A DNA stretch of 64,000 nt from Paludibacterium sp. B53371 (GCF_018802765.1 NZ_CP069163.1:1054001-1118000); one strand, 5' to 3'; positions 26,326-39,824 are shown, counted from the stretch's first letter. The notes: generated from the sequence alone by a model not told the origin. Numbers and translations are program-made.

Positions 26326-27882
26326 TCAATCCGCTGGCAGCAGGGGCGTCAGCAGTACTCTTTCGGTACGATTACCGTTCTGTACCATGACCGTCAGGCA
26401 CCAGCCGGCCAGTTCGATTGTGTCACCCTGGCGCGGAATCCGTGCCAGCCGGTCCATCAGCAGGCCGGCAACGGTATGAAAGTCGGCGTCATCGAAGTCG
26501 CCCAGCGTGAGATAGGGCTCCAGCATGACCAGCTCCAGATTGCCCTCGACGTCCAGGCTGCCATCCTCATTGACCACCAGGGCAGGGCGCTCGTGCTGCT
26601 CGTACTCTTCGGGAAACTCGCCGGCAATGGCTTCCATCAGATCCTTGTGGGTGACGATGCCCTCCAGACTACCGAATTCATTTACCACGAAGGCCAGCTC
26701 GGCGGCATGTTGCCGGAAGCTTTCCAGTGCCTTGAGCACCGGAACGCTCTCCGGCAGTACCAGAGGCTGGCGCAGGGCCGCTTCGATGTCCGGCTGCTGA
26801 CCGTCCAGCAAGGGGGCCAGCAGATCCTTGCGCGCCACGATCCCCAGTGGCTCATCGATGGCGCCGTCACGGATGACGACCAGCCGCGAGTGCGGGCTGC
26901 TGCGCAGCACCCGATGCTGTTGCTCGAGCGTCTGAGACAGATCGATACGCTCGATGTCGTTGCGCGGGGTACAGATTGCCCGAATCGGCCGTTCTGCCAG
27001 CGTCAGCACGCTGCGGATCATGGCGCGTTCGTTCGGGGCAAAGGCTTCTTCTTCCGGTGGTTCGACACCGTCACGGGTGGTGGAGACCAGACGGTTGCCC
27101 ATCAGCGACAGCACTGCTCTGGCCGTACGCTCACGCAGCGACTGGCTGCGATTGAGGTACTGGATGCGATTTTTCTGCGCAATCTGGTTGAAGGCTTCGA
27201 TCAGGACTGAGAAGCCGATGGCGGCGTACAGATAGCCCTTGGGGATGTGGAAGCCGAAGCCGTCGGCCACCAGGCTGAAGCCGATCATCAGCAGGAAGCC
27301 CAGGCACAGCATGACCACTGTCGGGTGGGCATTGACGAAGGTGGTCAGTGGTTTGCTGGCCATCATCATCAGGATCATGGCAATGACGACGGCCATCATC
27401 ATGACTGCCAGGTGGTCCGACATGCCGATGGCGGTCACCACCGAGTCGATGGAAAACACGGCGTCCAGGACCAGGATCTGCGCCACCACCGTGGCGAAGG
27501 CCGCATAGGCCCGCTGTCCCTGCGTGTGGACTTCAAACTCGCCCTCCAGCCGCTCATGCAGTTCGCTGGTGGCCTTGAAAAGCAGGAAGACCCCGCCGCA
27601 CAGCATGATCAGGTCCCGGCCGGCAAACGGTTGGCCAAACAGGCTGAACAAGGGGGCGGTCAGGGAGGCCAGCCAGGAGACGCTGGCCAGCAGCACCAGT
27701 CGCATCACCAGGGCCAGCGACAGGCCGGTGAGACGGGCGCGGTCGCGTTGCTCGGGGGGCAGCTTGTCGGCCAGGATGGCCACGAAAATCAGATTGTCGA
27801 TGCCCAGAACCACTTCGAGCACGATCAGGGTCAGCAAACCCAGCCAGGCGGCGGGGTCGGACAGCCAGGCGACGTCCATCAT
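26326..27882 (-). CDS. TerC-family membrane protein with CBS pair and CorC/HlyC domain (YoaE/YegH type)
   Basis: 518 aa, the length of E. coli YoaE. Residues 1-235 form a TerC membrane domain of about seven helices with acidic membrane motifs [21 protein letters not shown] and [20 protein letters not shown] pair lies at about 300-425 ([42 protein letters not shown]). A CorC/HlyC transporter-associated domain follows at about 435-515. The TerC family has been linked to manganese export and metal resistance; the exact ion here is not shown. Two tandem ATGs at the start. Confidence 0.88.
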   Translation of the reverse strand: MMDVAWLSDPAAWLGLLTLIVLEVVLGIDNLIFVAILADKLPPEQRDRARLTGLSLALVMRLVLLASVSWLASLTAPLFSLFGQPFAGRDLIMLCGGVFLLFKATSELHERLEGEFEVHTQGQRAYAAFATVVAQILVLDAVFSIDSVVTAIGMSDHLAVMMMAVVIAMILMMMASKPLTTFVNAHPTVVMLCLGFLLMIGFSLVADGFGFHIPKGYLYAAIGFSVLIEAFNQIAQKNRIQYLNRSQSLRERTARAVLSLMGNRLVSTTRDGVEPPEEEAFAPNERAMIRSVLTLAERPIRAICTPRNDIERIDLSQTLEQQHRVLRSSPHSRLVVIRDGAIDEPLGIVARKDLLAPLLDGQQPDIEAALRQPLVLPESVPVLKALESFRQHAAELAFVVNEFGSLEGIVTHKDLMEAIAGEFPEEYEQHERPALVVNEDGSLDVEGNLELVMLEPYLTLGDFDDADFHTVAGLLMDRLARIPRQGDTIELAGWCLTVMVQNGNRTERVLLTPLLPAD

Positions 27883-27986
27883 ACGGGTAGGTCATCCTCA
27901 CAGCATTAAAAGTGAAGACTAGCATAGTTCGCCCCGTTCACGAGCAGTTCGTGCTCATGGCCGGGCGGAAAAAACTGGGGGGATGC

Positions 27987-28015
27987 GGCCCGCAGACCAG
28001 GCTGGTCTGCGGGCC
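27987..28015 (-). terminator. Rho-independent-like terminator after the M3 peptidase gene
   Basis: Perfect 14-bp arms GGCCCGCAGACCAG (27987-28000) and CTGGTCTGCGGGCC (28002-28015), followed on the minus strand by a T-run about 12 nt later. It lies 8 nt beyond the peptidase stop. Confidence 0.6.
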
Positions 28016-28022
28016 GGTTGGC

Positions 28023-29897
28023 TTAGTGCACGCTGGCCGGGTAGTTTTTGGCGACCCAGGCTTCGAAGCGGTGGCACATGGCTTCATCGCCATCGCGATT
28101 GTCGGCAATGAGCTCCGCGCCGTGCACCAGACGGATGCTGGCCTTCAGGTCATCCGGGTAAGCCGTCGGGTAGTCGCGGCTGGCGGCTTCGGCAATCAGT
28201 TTCTCGGCATTGGCCCAGGCTTCCTCGACGCTGCGGGTGCAGGCATCGGCCAGGTAGCGCGGGTTGAACGGTTCACCGGTCAGGCGGACCAGGGTGGCAT
28301 TGTGGTTGATGCTGTTGCCCGGACCCCAGTAATGCTCGGCCAGTTTCGGCCCGATGGCCGGATTGTCGGCCAGGAAACCATACTCGCGCTTGAACCAGGC
28401 GCGGGTCTGGTAGACCGCCATATTGGCCAGCAGATAACCGTGATAGGCCGCAGCCGACTCCTGATTGAGCAGGTGAGGAATGGCCAGCAGCGGACGCGGG
28501 CTGACGCCGATGCCGAGAATGCGCTGTTCGGTCTGGCGTGCCAGTTCCAGGATGCTTCCGGCGCTCAGTTCGGTCTCCGGCATGGCATACAGGGCACGCT
28601 CGAAATAACCGACCACCGCCAGCATGCGTTCGTTGAAGGCGGCAAACGGTTGGGTGGCTTCGATCTTGGCTCGGATCAGCTGATCCGGAATCACCTCGCC
28701 GGCGCTGTTTTTGGCATAACGTTTCAGCCAGTCGGCATCGGACAGCATGCTGTCGCAGAACATGCTCTGGGTTTCGGCATAGGCCATCGAGGTCGGCGAG
28801 AACTCCTGCGAGAAGCAGGGCGAGTTCTGGGTGACATTGGCGAAATGCGCGGCATGTCCGCCCTCGTGGAACAGGGTATTGATGGCGCGGATACCGCTGC
28901 CCACCTGGTCGGGCTTGGCGTCGGCGGTGAAGTTGATCTGGCCGGCGACCCAGCGCTCACGGTCGAAATAGCTCGGAATCGGACCATGGCAGAAGCCATT
29001 CTGGTACTTGCCTTCCCGTTCGATCAGATCCAGTTGCATGGTGGCGCCACGGTACTGGATGCCCAGTCGGCGGAAGCTGATGATCCAGCGTTCCACGGCC
29101 TTGGAGAAGGGCAGATAGGGGTCCAGCTGGCGGGTCACGTCTCCGCTCATGTGGAAACGGATATTGTGGCCTTGCAGGGCTTCCTGCCCCTGACGACTGG
29201 CCAGTTGCGCCAGTGCCTTGTGATTGGCTTCGCGCGTGCGGGCCTCGAACTCGTCCAGGATGGCGAACAGGTCTTCCGGCGACATCTGTTCGTTCTTGTG
29301 CACCTTGTAGTCGAAATAGTCGCGATAGCCCAGAGCACGGGCCATCTGGTTGCGCTTCTTGACGATATCGATGAAGCCGTTGTCCAGCACCCAGCGTTCC
29401 AGGCCGAGCAAAGCGTCGTGCGAGCTCTTGCGGGCCCCTTCGTCGCGGTTGGTGCCGAGGTTGGTCATCAGCATGCTCAGGGTGGCATCTTCGCGCTGAC
29501 CGTTGTCATTGATGTGCTGCATCTTGTAGTCACGGCGCTTGGCGAACAGGACCGACTCCAGTTCGATCAGTTCTGCCATCAGGGCACGCGCTTCGGCCGT
29601 TTCAATGATGTTGCTGCGAAACAGTGCCTGCCATCCCTTGAAGCCATGCAGCAGGGCATCCCGTTCAGCATCCTGCGGCATGGTCTGCAATTGCTGCAGC
29701 GCCTGCTCGACGGCAGCCAGTCGCTCGGGACTGGAGATGAAGTCCTTGAATGCCGCTTCGGCGCGGGCGAAACCGGCATGGTCGTCCGAGACGGCCATAT
29801 AGGTGTCCCAGAAAAGATCTTCTTTGGTCTTGTGAACAGTCAGGTAATCCTGGTTCAGGGTATCAAAGGCGCTTCGCAGCGCCGCCAGCGTGGTCAT
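28023..29897 (-). CDS. M3-family zinc oligopeptidase
   Basis: Cytoplasmic metallopeptidase of 624 aa without signal peptide. Zinc motif HEGGH at residues 344-348 within TLFHEGGHAAHF. The downstream third ligand region PTSMAYAETQSMF fits the gluzincin arrangement of the M3/PepF superfamily. Many charged helices precede it, as in oligoendopeptidases. The ATG at 29897 has GGAG nine bases upstream; a second ATG five codons earlier contains that Shine-Dalgarno sequence and is less likely. Substrates are probably short peptides. Monocistronic. Confidence 0.85.
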   Translation of the reverse strand: MTTLAALRSAFDTLNQDYLTVHKTKEDLFWDTYMAVSDDHAGFARAEAAFKDFISSPERLAAVEQALQQLQTMPQDAERDALLHGFKGWQALFRSNIIETAEARALMAELIELESVLFAKRRDYKMQHINDNGQREDATLSMLMTNLGTNRDEGARKSSHDALLGLERWVLDNGFIDIVKKRNQMARALGYRDYFDYKVHKNEQMSPEDLFAILDEFEARTREANHKALAQLASRQGQEALQGHNIRFHMSGDVTRQLDPYLPFSKAVERWIISFRRLGIQYRGATMQLDLIEREGKYQNGFCHGPIPSYFDRERWVAGQINFTADAKPDQVGSGIRAINTLFHEGGHAAHFANVTQNSPCFSQEFSPTSMAYAETQSMFCDSMLSDADWLKRYAKNSAGEVIPDQLIRAKIEATQPFAAFNERMLAVVGYFERALYAMPETELSAGSILELARQTEQRILGIGVSPRPLLAIPHLLNQESAAAYHGYLLANMAVYQTRAWFKREYGFLADNPAIGPKLAEHYWGPGNSINHNATLVRLTGEPFNPRYLADACTRSVEEAWANAEKLIAEAASRDYPTAYPDDLKASIRLVHGAELIADNRDGDEAMCHRFEAWVAKNYPASVH

Positions 29898-30193
29898 GAG
29901 CGATATCTCCATGTGGGTTCGGGCTATTTTTCAAACATGCCCTATGAGCTTGGAATAGCGTGATATTACGTTTTTGCGTTTGCCCGCGAAAGATGCTCTT
30001 TTGATTTGAGACATAAAAAATCACTAAATCATGATATTGCAACATAAATGGCTGATTCATGATCAGGGTGGTTTATGCAGCATGCCTGCCTGTTCTGGTC
30101 GGTCAGGGCTGTCGTGGCCATCAATATTGCATAAGATGAAGAGATCGTCATCGTCCAGTCCTGATGAGGGAGGCACCCAGGGATGCCCGTTTC

Positions 30194-33150
<2,957 letters not shown>

Positions 33151-33158
33151 TTCGGCAG

Positions 33159-33191
33159 ACGGTGCACTCCGCAATAAGCGGAATGCACCGT
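33159..33191 (+). terminator. Hairpin terminator after kdsA
   Basis: Arms ACGGTGCACTCCGC (33159-33172) and GCGGAATGCACCGT (33178-33191) with a five-base AATAA loop and one mismatch. It lies 8 nt after the kdsA stop. Confidence 0.55.
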
Positions 33192-33246
33192 TCTGTCCCG
33201 CCGTGCATACTGACTGCGTCACCTTCCGGGTTCCAGGGATTGCACC

Positions 33247-34089
33247 ATGTCAGTCGATACAGATGCCCGCCACTATGCGCTGATTGAGCGCGCCATCCGC
33301 TATTTGCACCAGCACCGGCTGGCGCAGCCCTCACTGTCCGATCTGGCTCAGGCGGTGCATATGAGTCCATACCACCTGCAGCGTTTGTTTGCCGAGTGGG
33401 CCGGGGTCTCGCCCAAGCGTTTTCTGCAGTCACTGACCAAGCAACACGCCCTGGCGCAGTTGGCCCGGGGCGCCGACGTGCTGCAGACCGCGCAGGCGGT
33501 TGGCCTGAGCAGCCCGAGCCGCTTGCACGAACTGGTGTTGCATTGTGAGGCGCTGACCCCGGGGGATATCCAGCGTGGCGGGCAGGGGCTGACCCTGGGC
33601 TGGGGCTGGGGGGCATCTCCCTTTGGGGCTGCCTTGCTGGCCTGGAGTGCGCACGGCCTGTGCCATCTGGCCTTTGCCGAAGCGCCCGCCGCGGTGTCCG
33701 AGGCGGTGCTGCAGGCGCAATGGCCGGCAGCCCGTCTGCAGCGCGACGACGCGCAGGCAGCCGACTGGCTGGGGCGCGTGTTTGCGCAAATCCCGCAGCG
33801 TGGCACGCTGCACCTGGTGCTGCGCGGGACCAACTTCCAGATCAAAGTATGGGAAGCGCTGCTGGCGCTCCCCCCCGGACAGGTGTTGTCCTATGGCCAA
33901 CTGGCCGGGTGCATCGGGACACCGTCGGCCAGCCGGGCCGTAGGGAGTGCGCTGGCAGCCAACCAGATCGGTTATCTGATCCCTTGTCACCGCGTCATCC
34001 GTGCCAGCGGTGATGTCGGCCACTACCGCTGGGGCAGTGAGCGCAAGCAGGCCATACTGGCCTGGGAGGCGGCACAGTTTGCAGACTGA
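33247..34089 (+). CDS. Ada-like protein: AraC-type HTH plus O6-alkylguanine-DNA methyltransferase
   Basis: 280-aa repair protein. N-terminal AraC-type helix-turn-helix (about 10-105: LSDLAQAVHMSPYHLQRLFAEWAGVSPKRFL). C-terminal methyltransferase with FQIKVWEALLALPPGQVLSYGQLA and the active-site PCHRVIRASGDVGHYRWG, whose Cys accepts the alkyl group. The zinc-binding methyl-phosphotriester domain of E. coli Ada is absent, so self-activation by that route is not expected. It ends just before a long palindrome that separates it from the convergent RND operon. Confidence 0.92.
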   Translation: MSVDTDARHYALIERAIRYLHQHRLAQPSLSDLAQAVHMSPYHLQRLFAEWAGVSPKRFLQSLTKQHALAQLARGADVLQTAQAVGLSSPSRLHELVLHCEALTPGDIQRGGQGLTLGWGWGASPFGAALLAWSAHGLCHLAFAEAPAAVSEAVLQAQWPAARLQRDDAQAADWLGRVFAQIPQRGTLHLVLRGTNFQIKVWEALLALPPGQVLSYGQLAGCIGTPSASRAVGSALAANQIGYLIPCHRVIRASGDVGHYRWGSERKQAILAWEAAQFAD

Positions 34090-34097
34090 ATGCAGCA

Positions 34098-34153
34098 ACG
34101 GGGTCAGGTCTTTCATGCTGCATCAAGATGCAACATGAAAGACCTGACCCCGT
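34098..34153. repeat. Palindromic repeat copy A, between convergent genes
   Basis: Perfect 20-bp arms ACGGGGTCAGGTCTTTCATG (34098-34117) and its complement (34134-34153), with an inner TGCATC/GATGCA stem separated by one mismatch. It lies between the ends of the Ada-like gene (34089) and the RND gene (34169) and can fold as a terminator on either strand. Confidence 0.85.
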
Positions 34154-34168
34154 GGGGTATGTGGGGGA

Positions 34169-37100
34169 TTACGGACGCTGGATGCGGAACCAGCTGGCGT
34201 AGAGTGCCGGGACGAATACCAGGGTCAGCGCGGTGGCGGCGATCAGCCCGCCCATGATGGCCATGGCCATCGGTCCCCAGAAGACGCTGCCGGCCAGCGG
34301 AATCATCGCCAGAATGGCCGCTGCCGCCGTGAGGATCACCGGGCGCGAGCGGCGGATGGTGGCGCCGACAATCGCTTGCCAGGCCGGGGTGCCGTGCTCG
34401 ATGTCCTGGTCGATCTGATCCACCAGAATCACCGAGTTGCGCATGATCATGCCGCCCAGGGCAATCACCCCCAGCAGCGCCACAAAACCGAATGGTGCGT
34501 TGAAGATCAGCAGCGCCGGCACCACGCCGATCAGGCCGAGCGGGGCGGTCAGGAAGACCATCATCATGCGGGCAAAGCTCTGCAGCTGCACCATCAGGAT
34601 CAGCAGCATGGCGAGGAACATCAGCGGGAAAATGGCAAACAGTGCCTTGTTGGCCTTGTTGCTTTCCTCGATCGCGCCGCCGGCCTCGATTCGATAGCCG
34701 GGCGGCAGTTTGCTGATCAGCGGTTGCAGCTGTGGCCAGATTTTCTCCGAGGCGTAAGGCGCTTGTACCCCGTCCGCCGCTTCGCTGCGCACCGTCAGGG
34801 CCATCTCGCGATTGCGGCGCCACAGCACCGGTTCCTCGAAGGCCGGCACCACCTGCGCCACCTGGGAAAGCGGGATGACCTGACCACTGCGTGTGGTCAG
34901 CCGAATGTCCTGCAGGTGTTCCAGTGCCCGGCGGTCATGGGCATCGCCGCGCAGCACGACATCGATCAAGTCCTCGCCGCGGCGGATCTGGCTGACGGGC
35001 GCCCCTTCCAGTGAGACTTGCAGCAAATTGGCGATATCCGCCTGGCTCAGGCCGAGCTGGCTGGCGCGCTGGCGGTCGATCTTCAGACGCTGAGTGCGCA
35101 CCAGCTCGTTCCATTCCAGCTGCGTGTCGTACACCAGTGGGCTTTGCCGCACGATGTCCCGCACCTGGTAGGCAATGGCACGCACCTGGGCGGTATCCGG
35201 GCCGATGACGCGGAATTGCACCGGGAAGCCGACCGGCGGGCCGAACTCCAGCCGCAATACCCGGCTGCGCGCGTCAGCAAAGGCCGGGTCCTGGTTCAGT
35301 CGCTGCTGCAATCTGCGGCGCAGGGCCTCTCGCGCCTGGATGTCTCGCGTCTGGATGACGAACTGGGCGTAACCCGGATCGGGCAGCTCGGGCGACAGGG
35401 ACAGAAAGAATCGCGGCGAGCCGGCGCCGGTGTAGGCGGTGTAGTGCTCGACATCCTTGTCCTGTCTGAGGATCTGTTCCAGTTGCATCACGTCCCGCTG
35501 GGTGGCGGCGAAGGAGGCGCCCTCGCGCAGACGAAACTCCACCAGTAGCTCGGTACGGGAGGCGGTGGGGAAGAACTGCTGCTGCACCAGCCCCATGCCT
35601 GCCAGTGCAGTCACGAACAGCAGGCCGGTGCCGATCATGACCGTACGGCGATGCGTCACGGCCCAGTCGACGATGCGCCGGGCCCGGCGATACAGCGGGG
35701 TATCGTAGGCATCGTGGTGGCCGCCGGCATGGGGTTTGGCGTTGGGCAGCAGCATCACGCCCAGATAGGGCGTGAAGATGACCGCCACCAGCCAGGAGGT
35801 GATCAGCGCCAGCCCGACAATCCAGAAGATACCGCCGGCGTATTCGCCGGCAATCGATCGGGCAAAGCCGACCGGCATGAAGCCGGCCACGGTGACCAGG
35901 GTACCGGTCAGCATGGGAAAGGCGGTCGAGGTGTAGGCGAAGGTGGCGGCTTTGAAGCGGTTCCAGCCTTGTTCCATTTTCACCACCATCATTTCCACAG
36001 CGATGATGGCGTCGTCCACCAGCAGGCCGAGCGCGATGATCAGGGCGCCGAGCGAGATGCGATCCAGCGGCCAGCCACACGCGGCCATCACCACGGCTAC
36101 CAGGCTCAGCACCAGGGGCACCGAGGCGGCCACCACGATGCCGGTGCGCCAGCCGAGGAAGAAGAACGACACCGCCAGCACGATGGCCAGGGCCTCCAGG
36201 AAGGAGCGCTCGAACTCCCAGACGGATTCTTCCACCACCTTGGGCTGGTCAGCGTATTGCTCGATGCTGACCCCTGCCGGCAGACCGGCACGGATCTGTT
36301 GCAACTGGGCATCCAGCGCCTTGCCGAGCTGCAGGATATTGCCGTTGCGGCTCATGGTGACCCCGATGGCGAGTACGGGCTGGCCATTGTGGCGGATGGT
36401 GAATGATGGCGGGTCGGCATAGCCACTGTGTACGCGGGCAACATCGCCCAGGCGCAACTGGCGAGCGCCGGCCTGAACCGGCAGTGCCGCCACCTCTGTC
36501 GCGCTGTGCAAGGGGGCATCGGGGCGCAGATAAATTCGGTCACTGCGGTTTTCCGCCAGGCCGGCCGGGGCGAGGCGCAAATGGCCATCCAGCGTGTCCA
36601 TCAACTGCTGCGGCGACAGTCCGAGACCGGCCAGACGGCGGCTGGAGAAGTCGACATACACCTTTTCATCCTGACTGCCGAGAATGTCGACCTTGTTGAC
36701 GCCGTCGACACGCTGCAGGGCGCGTTGAATGTCGGCTGCCTGCTCGTGCAGCTCGGCCGGGCTCAGGTCCGGGGCGCTCACGGCATACAGCACGCTGTAG
36801 ACATCGGTGAATTCATCGTTGAAGAACGGGCCGCGCACGCCGGCCGGCAAGCTGTCGCGGATATCGCCGACCTTCTTGCGCGCCTGGTACCAGGCACGAT
36901 CCAGGTCCTGGCTCGACGTGCCGCCTTTCATGTTGAGCGTGATGCCGCCAAAGCCCTGGCGGGCATAGCTGCGGATATAGTCGACGCCATCGATGCCCTG
37001 CAGTTGCCGTTCGATGCGGTTGAGCACCTCATCCTGCACCTCGCGGGCACTGGCGCCCGGCCAGGCCACCACCACGGTCATGACCGGTACATTGAAGATC

Positions 37101-37222
37101 GGGTCTTCCAGCCGCCCCAGGCGGGAAAAGGAGAACACCCCGGCCAGCAAGGTGATGATGAGCAGGAACAGCACCATCGGACGGTGGGTGACCGCCCAGG
37201 CAGACAGGTTGAACGATCTCAT
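34169..37222 (-). CDS. RND-family multidrug efflux pump, inner-membrane transporter
   Basis: AcrB/MexB-superfamily proton-driven exporter. 1017 aa. First membrane helix MVLFLLIITLLAGVFSFSRLG, two large periplasmic loops and about twelve helices in all. ALIIALGLLVDDAIIAVEMM in the fourth helix carries the paired aspartates of the proton relay. LEDPIFNVPVMTVVVAWPGASAREV at the start resembles the subgroup exporting biocides or dyes rather than heavy metals. Third gene of an OMF-MFP-RND operon; the start overlaps the MFP stop by 4 nt. Confidence 0.92.
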   Translation of the reverse strand: MRSFNLSAWAVTHRPMVLFLLIITLLAGVFSFSRLGRLEDPIFNVPVMTVVVAWPGASAREVQDEVLNRIERQLQGIDGVDYIRSYARQGFGGITLNMKGGTSSQDLDRAWYQARKKVGDIRDSLPAGVRGPFFNDEFTDVYSVLYAVSAPDLSPAELHEQAADIQRALQRVDGVNKVDILGSQDEKVYVDFSSRRLAGLGLSPQQLMDTLDGHLRLAPAGLAENRSDRIYLRPDAPLHSATEVAALPVQAGARQLRLGDVARVHSGYADPPSFTIRHNGQPVLAIGVTMSRNGNILQLGKALDAQLQQIRAGLPAGVSIEQYADQPKVVEESVWEFERSFLEALAIVLAVSFFFLGWRTGIVVAASVPLVLSLVAVVMAACGWPLDRISLGALIIALGLLVDDAIIAVEMMVVKMEQGWNRFKAATFAYTSTAFPMLTGTLVTVAGFMPVGFARSIAGEYAGGIFWIVGLALITSWLVAVIFTPYLGVMLLPNAKPHAGGHHDAYDTPLYRRARRIVDWAVTHRRTVMIGTGLLFVTALAGMGLVQQQFFPTASRTELLVEFRLREGASFAATQRDVMQLEQILRQDKDVEHYTAYTGAGSPRFFLSLSPELPDPGYAQFVIQTRDIQAREALRRRLQQRLNQDPAFADARSRVLRLEFGPPVGFPVQFRVIGPDTAQVRAIAYQVRDIVRQSPLVYDTQLEWNELVRTQRLKIDRQRASQLGLSQADIANLLQVSLEGAPVSQIRRGEDLIDVVLRGDAHDRRALEHLQDIRLTTRSGQVIPLSQVAQVVPAFEEPVLWRRNREMALTVRSEAADGVQAPYASEKIWPQLQPLISKLPPGYRIEAGGAIEESNKANKALFAIFPLMFLAMLLILMVQLQSFARMMMVFLTAPLGLIGVVPALLIFNAPFGFVALLGVIALGGMIMRNSVILVDQIDQDIEHGTPAWQAIVGATIRRSRPVILTAAAAILAMIPLAGSVFWGPMAMAIMGGLIAATALTLVFVPALYASWFRIQRP

Positions 37223-38331
37223 GACCCGCTCCCGGCCTGATCCAGTTGCAAGCCACTGCCACTGCGCTCGACGGGCCGGATGCGGCTGCGGGCGTCCAGT
37301 TTCTGTACCCCGGCGCTGACCACACGTTGTCCTGGCTGGAGCCCCTGTACGCGCACGGCTTCGCTGCCCCAGTTCAGCACCACCACCGGCTGACGCCGGA
37401 TGGTCTGGCCATCCTCATTGACCAGCCAGACTGCCGGGCCATCATGGTTGTTCAGCAGCGCACCGGCCGGCAGCAGGACCGAGGTGCCGGGTTGTGGCCA
37501 GTGCAAGGTCAGTTCGGCGCTTTGCCCCAGCGTCCAGCCGGCACGACGCGCGGCATCGACACGGCTCAGGCGATAACTGGCCTCGAAGGTGCGCGCAGGC
37601 TGGCTGGCCTGAGGTGCCAGCGTCCGCAGTACCAGCTGAACCGGCCCGCCCTGGTCGCCCCACAGCGTGGCACTGGCCTGCGCCCGGGCGGCTTGTGCCG
37701 CCACGGTTTCCGGCAGATCGGCCACGATTTCCAGTTCCTCCGGCCGGGCGATGCTCAGCACCGGCTGGCCGGCGGCAATGACCTGGCCGGCTTCGACATG
37801 CTGAGCGGTGATGACGCCATCGTAGGGCGCGCGCAGCTGGGTGTAGTCCAGGTTGCGTTGCGCCAGGGCCAGCTGGCTTTCGGCCTGTTGGCGCTGAGCT
37901 TGCGTGGCGCTGGCGCGACTGCGCTGGCGCTCGGCATCGGCTGCTGCCACGGCGCCGGTGCCCTGCAGACGGGTAAAGCGTGCCTGGTCGGCCGCCGCCT
38001 GGCTGGCTTCCGCGCCAATGCTCTGCCATTGCGCGCGGGCAGCCGCCAGGCCCAGTCGGTAGTCCGCCGGGTCCAGTTCGGCCAGCACCTGACCTGCGTG
38101 TACACGCTGACCGGTCTCCACCAGCCGTCGCAGCACCGTACCACCGACCCGGAAGGCCAGATCACTGCGGGTACGGGCCTGCAGGCTGGCTGCAAACACC
38201 TGGCTTTGCGTGCTGTTTGCGTCGCCGATGCGGCTGACCAGCACCGTTTGCGCTGGCGGCGCGGTGGTTTCATGGCGCCCGCAGGCACTCAGCAGGGTCA
38301 GCAGACCCAGAGCAAAATAACGGGACGTCAT
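37219..38331 (-). CDS. RND efflux periplasmic adaptor (membrane fusion protein)
   Basis: Lipid-anchored adaptor linking the RND pump to an outer-membrane channel. 370 aa. Signal peptide with lipobox LLSAC at about 12-16. The lipoyl halves RRLVETGQRVHAGQVLAELDP and LRAPYDGVITAQHVEAGQVIAAGQPVLSI flank a helical hairpin (about 90-150), and beta-barrel domains follow. Overlaps the RND gene by 4 nt downstream and the outer-membrane gene by 4 nt upstream. Confidence 0.91.
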   Translation of the reverse strand: MTSRYFALGLLTLLSACGRHETTAPPAQTVLVSRIGDANSTQSQVFAASLQARTRSDLAFRVGGTVLRRLVETGQRVHAGQVLAELDPADYRLGLAAARAQWQSIGAEASQAAADQARFTRLQGTGAVAAADAERQRSRASATQAQRQQAESQLALAQRNLDYTQLRAPYDGVITAQHVEAGQVIAAGQPVLSIARPEELEIVADLPETVAAQAARAQASATLWGDQGGPVQLVLRTLAPQASQPARTFEASYRLSRVDAARRAGWTLGQSAELTLHWPQPGTSVLLPAGALLNNHDGPAVWLVNEDGQTIRRQPVVVLNWGSEAVRVQGLQPGQRVVSAGVQKLDARSRIRPVERSGSGLQLDQAGSGS

Positions 38332-39756
38332 GATTGCGGGCTTCCTTTGCTTGGGGCGGTGGCCGGCCAGCCGCCACCCATGGCTTTGTAGAGCTGGATC
38401 AGGTCGAGTTTGGCCTGTACCAGACTGTCGGTTCGGGCCAGCTCGGCGGCCAGCCGGGCGCGTTCGGTATCCAGCCAGCCAGACTGATCGATCTGACCTT
38501 CGGCCAGCAAGGCATCGGCGCGATGGCGTGCGCTGTTCTGCGCTTCGCTGGCCTGGGTCAGGGCGTGCAGCCGGCGTGCCTCGTCCTGGCGCAGCGTCAG
38601 GCTGTTTTCCACGTCTTCCAGTGCGGCAAGGATCTGCCGCCGGTAGTCCAGCCAGGCAGTCTGTTCGCGTGCGGTCTGGGCATCGATGGCCGCCTGGATA
38701 CGCCCGCCGCTGAAAATCGGCAGGGTAAAGGTCAGGCCGATCTGGCTGAAGCGCACTGGCACCTGGCTCACATTGTTGAGGGTCAGTGCTTCACGACCGA
38801 ACAGGGCGTCGAGATAGAGTTTCGGCCACTGGTTGGCATAGGCCTGATCCAGCCGGGCGCCTTCAGCACGCAGCTTGTGCTCGGCGGCCATCAGATCGGG
38901 ACGGCGGCGCAGCAGCTCTGCCGGCAGTCCCGGGGAGAGCGCGGGCAGGGTAGCGGTCAGGCCGGGGCTGACTGGGCGACTGACCCAGCAGGACGGCAAG
39001 ATGGTTTTCGCAGGCCATTTGCAGACTGTGCAGCGCCGGCAGCTCGGCACGCTGGCTGTTCAGCGCCGCCGCCAGCTGGTCGCGCTGCAGGGGGCTTGCC
39101 AGCCCGGCATCCAGCCGCAATTGCAGCAGCGCCAGTTGTTGTTCCTGCCGCTGAATGATTTGTTGCAGCAGGCTTTGCCGCGCCAGGGCGCCTTGCCAGA
39201 GGAAGTACTGGCGCGCGACCTCTCCCTTGACCATCAACTGGGCCCCGCGCACACCCCAGTCGGCGGCCAGGGCATCATGCTGCGCCGCACTATACTGCTC
39301 GCGCAAGGCGCCGGACAGGTCGATTTCCCAGCGGGTGTCCAGGCCGACAGTGCGATTGCGGGTGTCGGGCACCCCCTGTTTGACGGGGTCGGGCAGGCCG
39401 CTGCTGCTGTCGCTGGCACTGGCGGCCAGCGACAGAGAGGGCACGGTGGCGCCCAGGGCGGCACGCATGCCGGCGCGTGCTTCCTGTACCCGCTGCAGGG
39501 CGATGAGGATATCCGGGTTGGCCTGCTGGGCGTGCTCGATCAGCTGCAGCAGGCGTGGATCATCGAACTGTGCCCACCAGGCGGCTTCGCTTGCCGGGAT
39601 GTGCTCGTCCGGGGGCGTCGCCTGACGGTAAGTCCCTTGCGGCGTGAGGTTGTGCAGATCACGTGCTGGCGGGGGCAGGGCACAGCTAGTGAGCAGCACG
39701 GGCAGCAAAACGGCCGACAAGCTGCCACAATAGGCGGAGTATTTGAGCTTGAACAT
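38328..39756 (-). pseudogene. RND outer-membrane factor (OprM/NodT family), frameshifted
   Basis: Outer-membrane lipoprotein channel of the efflux operon. The first frame (39756-38863) has a signal peptide with lipobox LTSC, SEAAWWAQFDDPRLLQLIEHAQQANPDI and the family helices up to HLAVLLGQSP. The second (about 39050-38328) resumes with LPALSPGLPAELLRRRPDLMAAEHKL and runs to the normal end. Removing one C from the CCCC run (GGGG at 38964-38967 on +) joins the halves into a full OprM-like protein of about 475 aa. Either a real inactivating insertion or a sequencing error in the homopolymer. Confidence 0.87.
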
Positions 39757-39799
39757 CCTGCGATTCCGGTTTTACATGTAGAGTGGATAGTAGAAATTA

Positions 39800-39820
39800 T
39801 TTACTGAACGGTCAAGTAAA
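39800..39820. promoter_or_regulatory. Probable TetR-family operator in the OMF/tetR divergent spacer
   Basis: Inverted repeat TTTACT-N9-AGTAAA whose left part reads TTACTGAACGGT. It lies four bases before the tetR start codon and 44 nt before the divergent efflux operon, the usual place for autoregulation plus pump control. Similar TACTGANCGGTA sequences recur at 44142 and 44161. Confidence 0.6.
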
Positions 39821-39824
39821 GAAA

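Noticed and set aside
27912-29963. Plus-strand 683-codon frame opposite the M3 peptidase
   Set aside because: Antisense to a gene with an intact HEGGH zinc motif; no recognisable domain.
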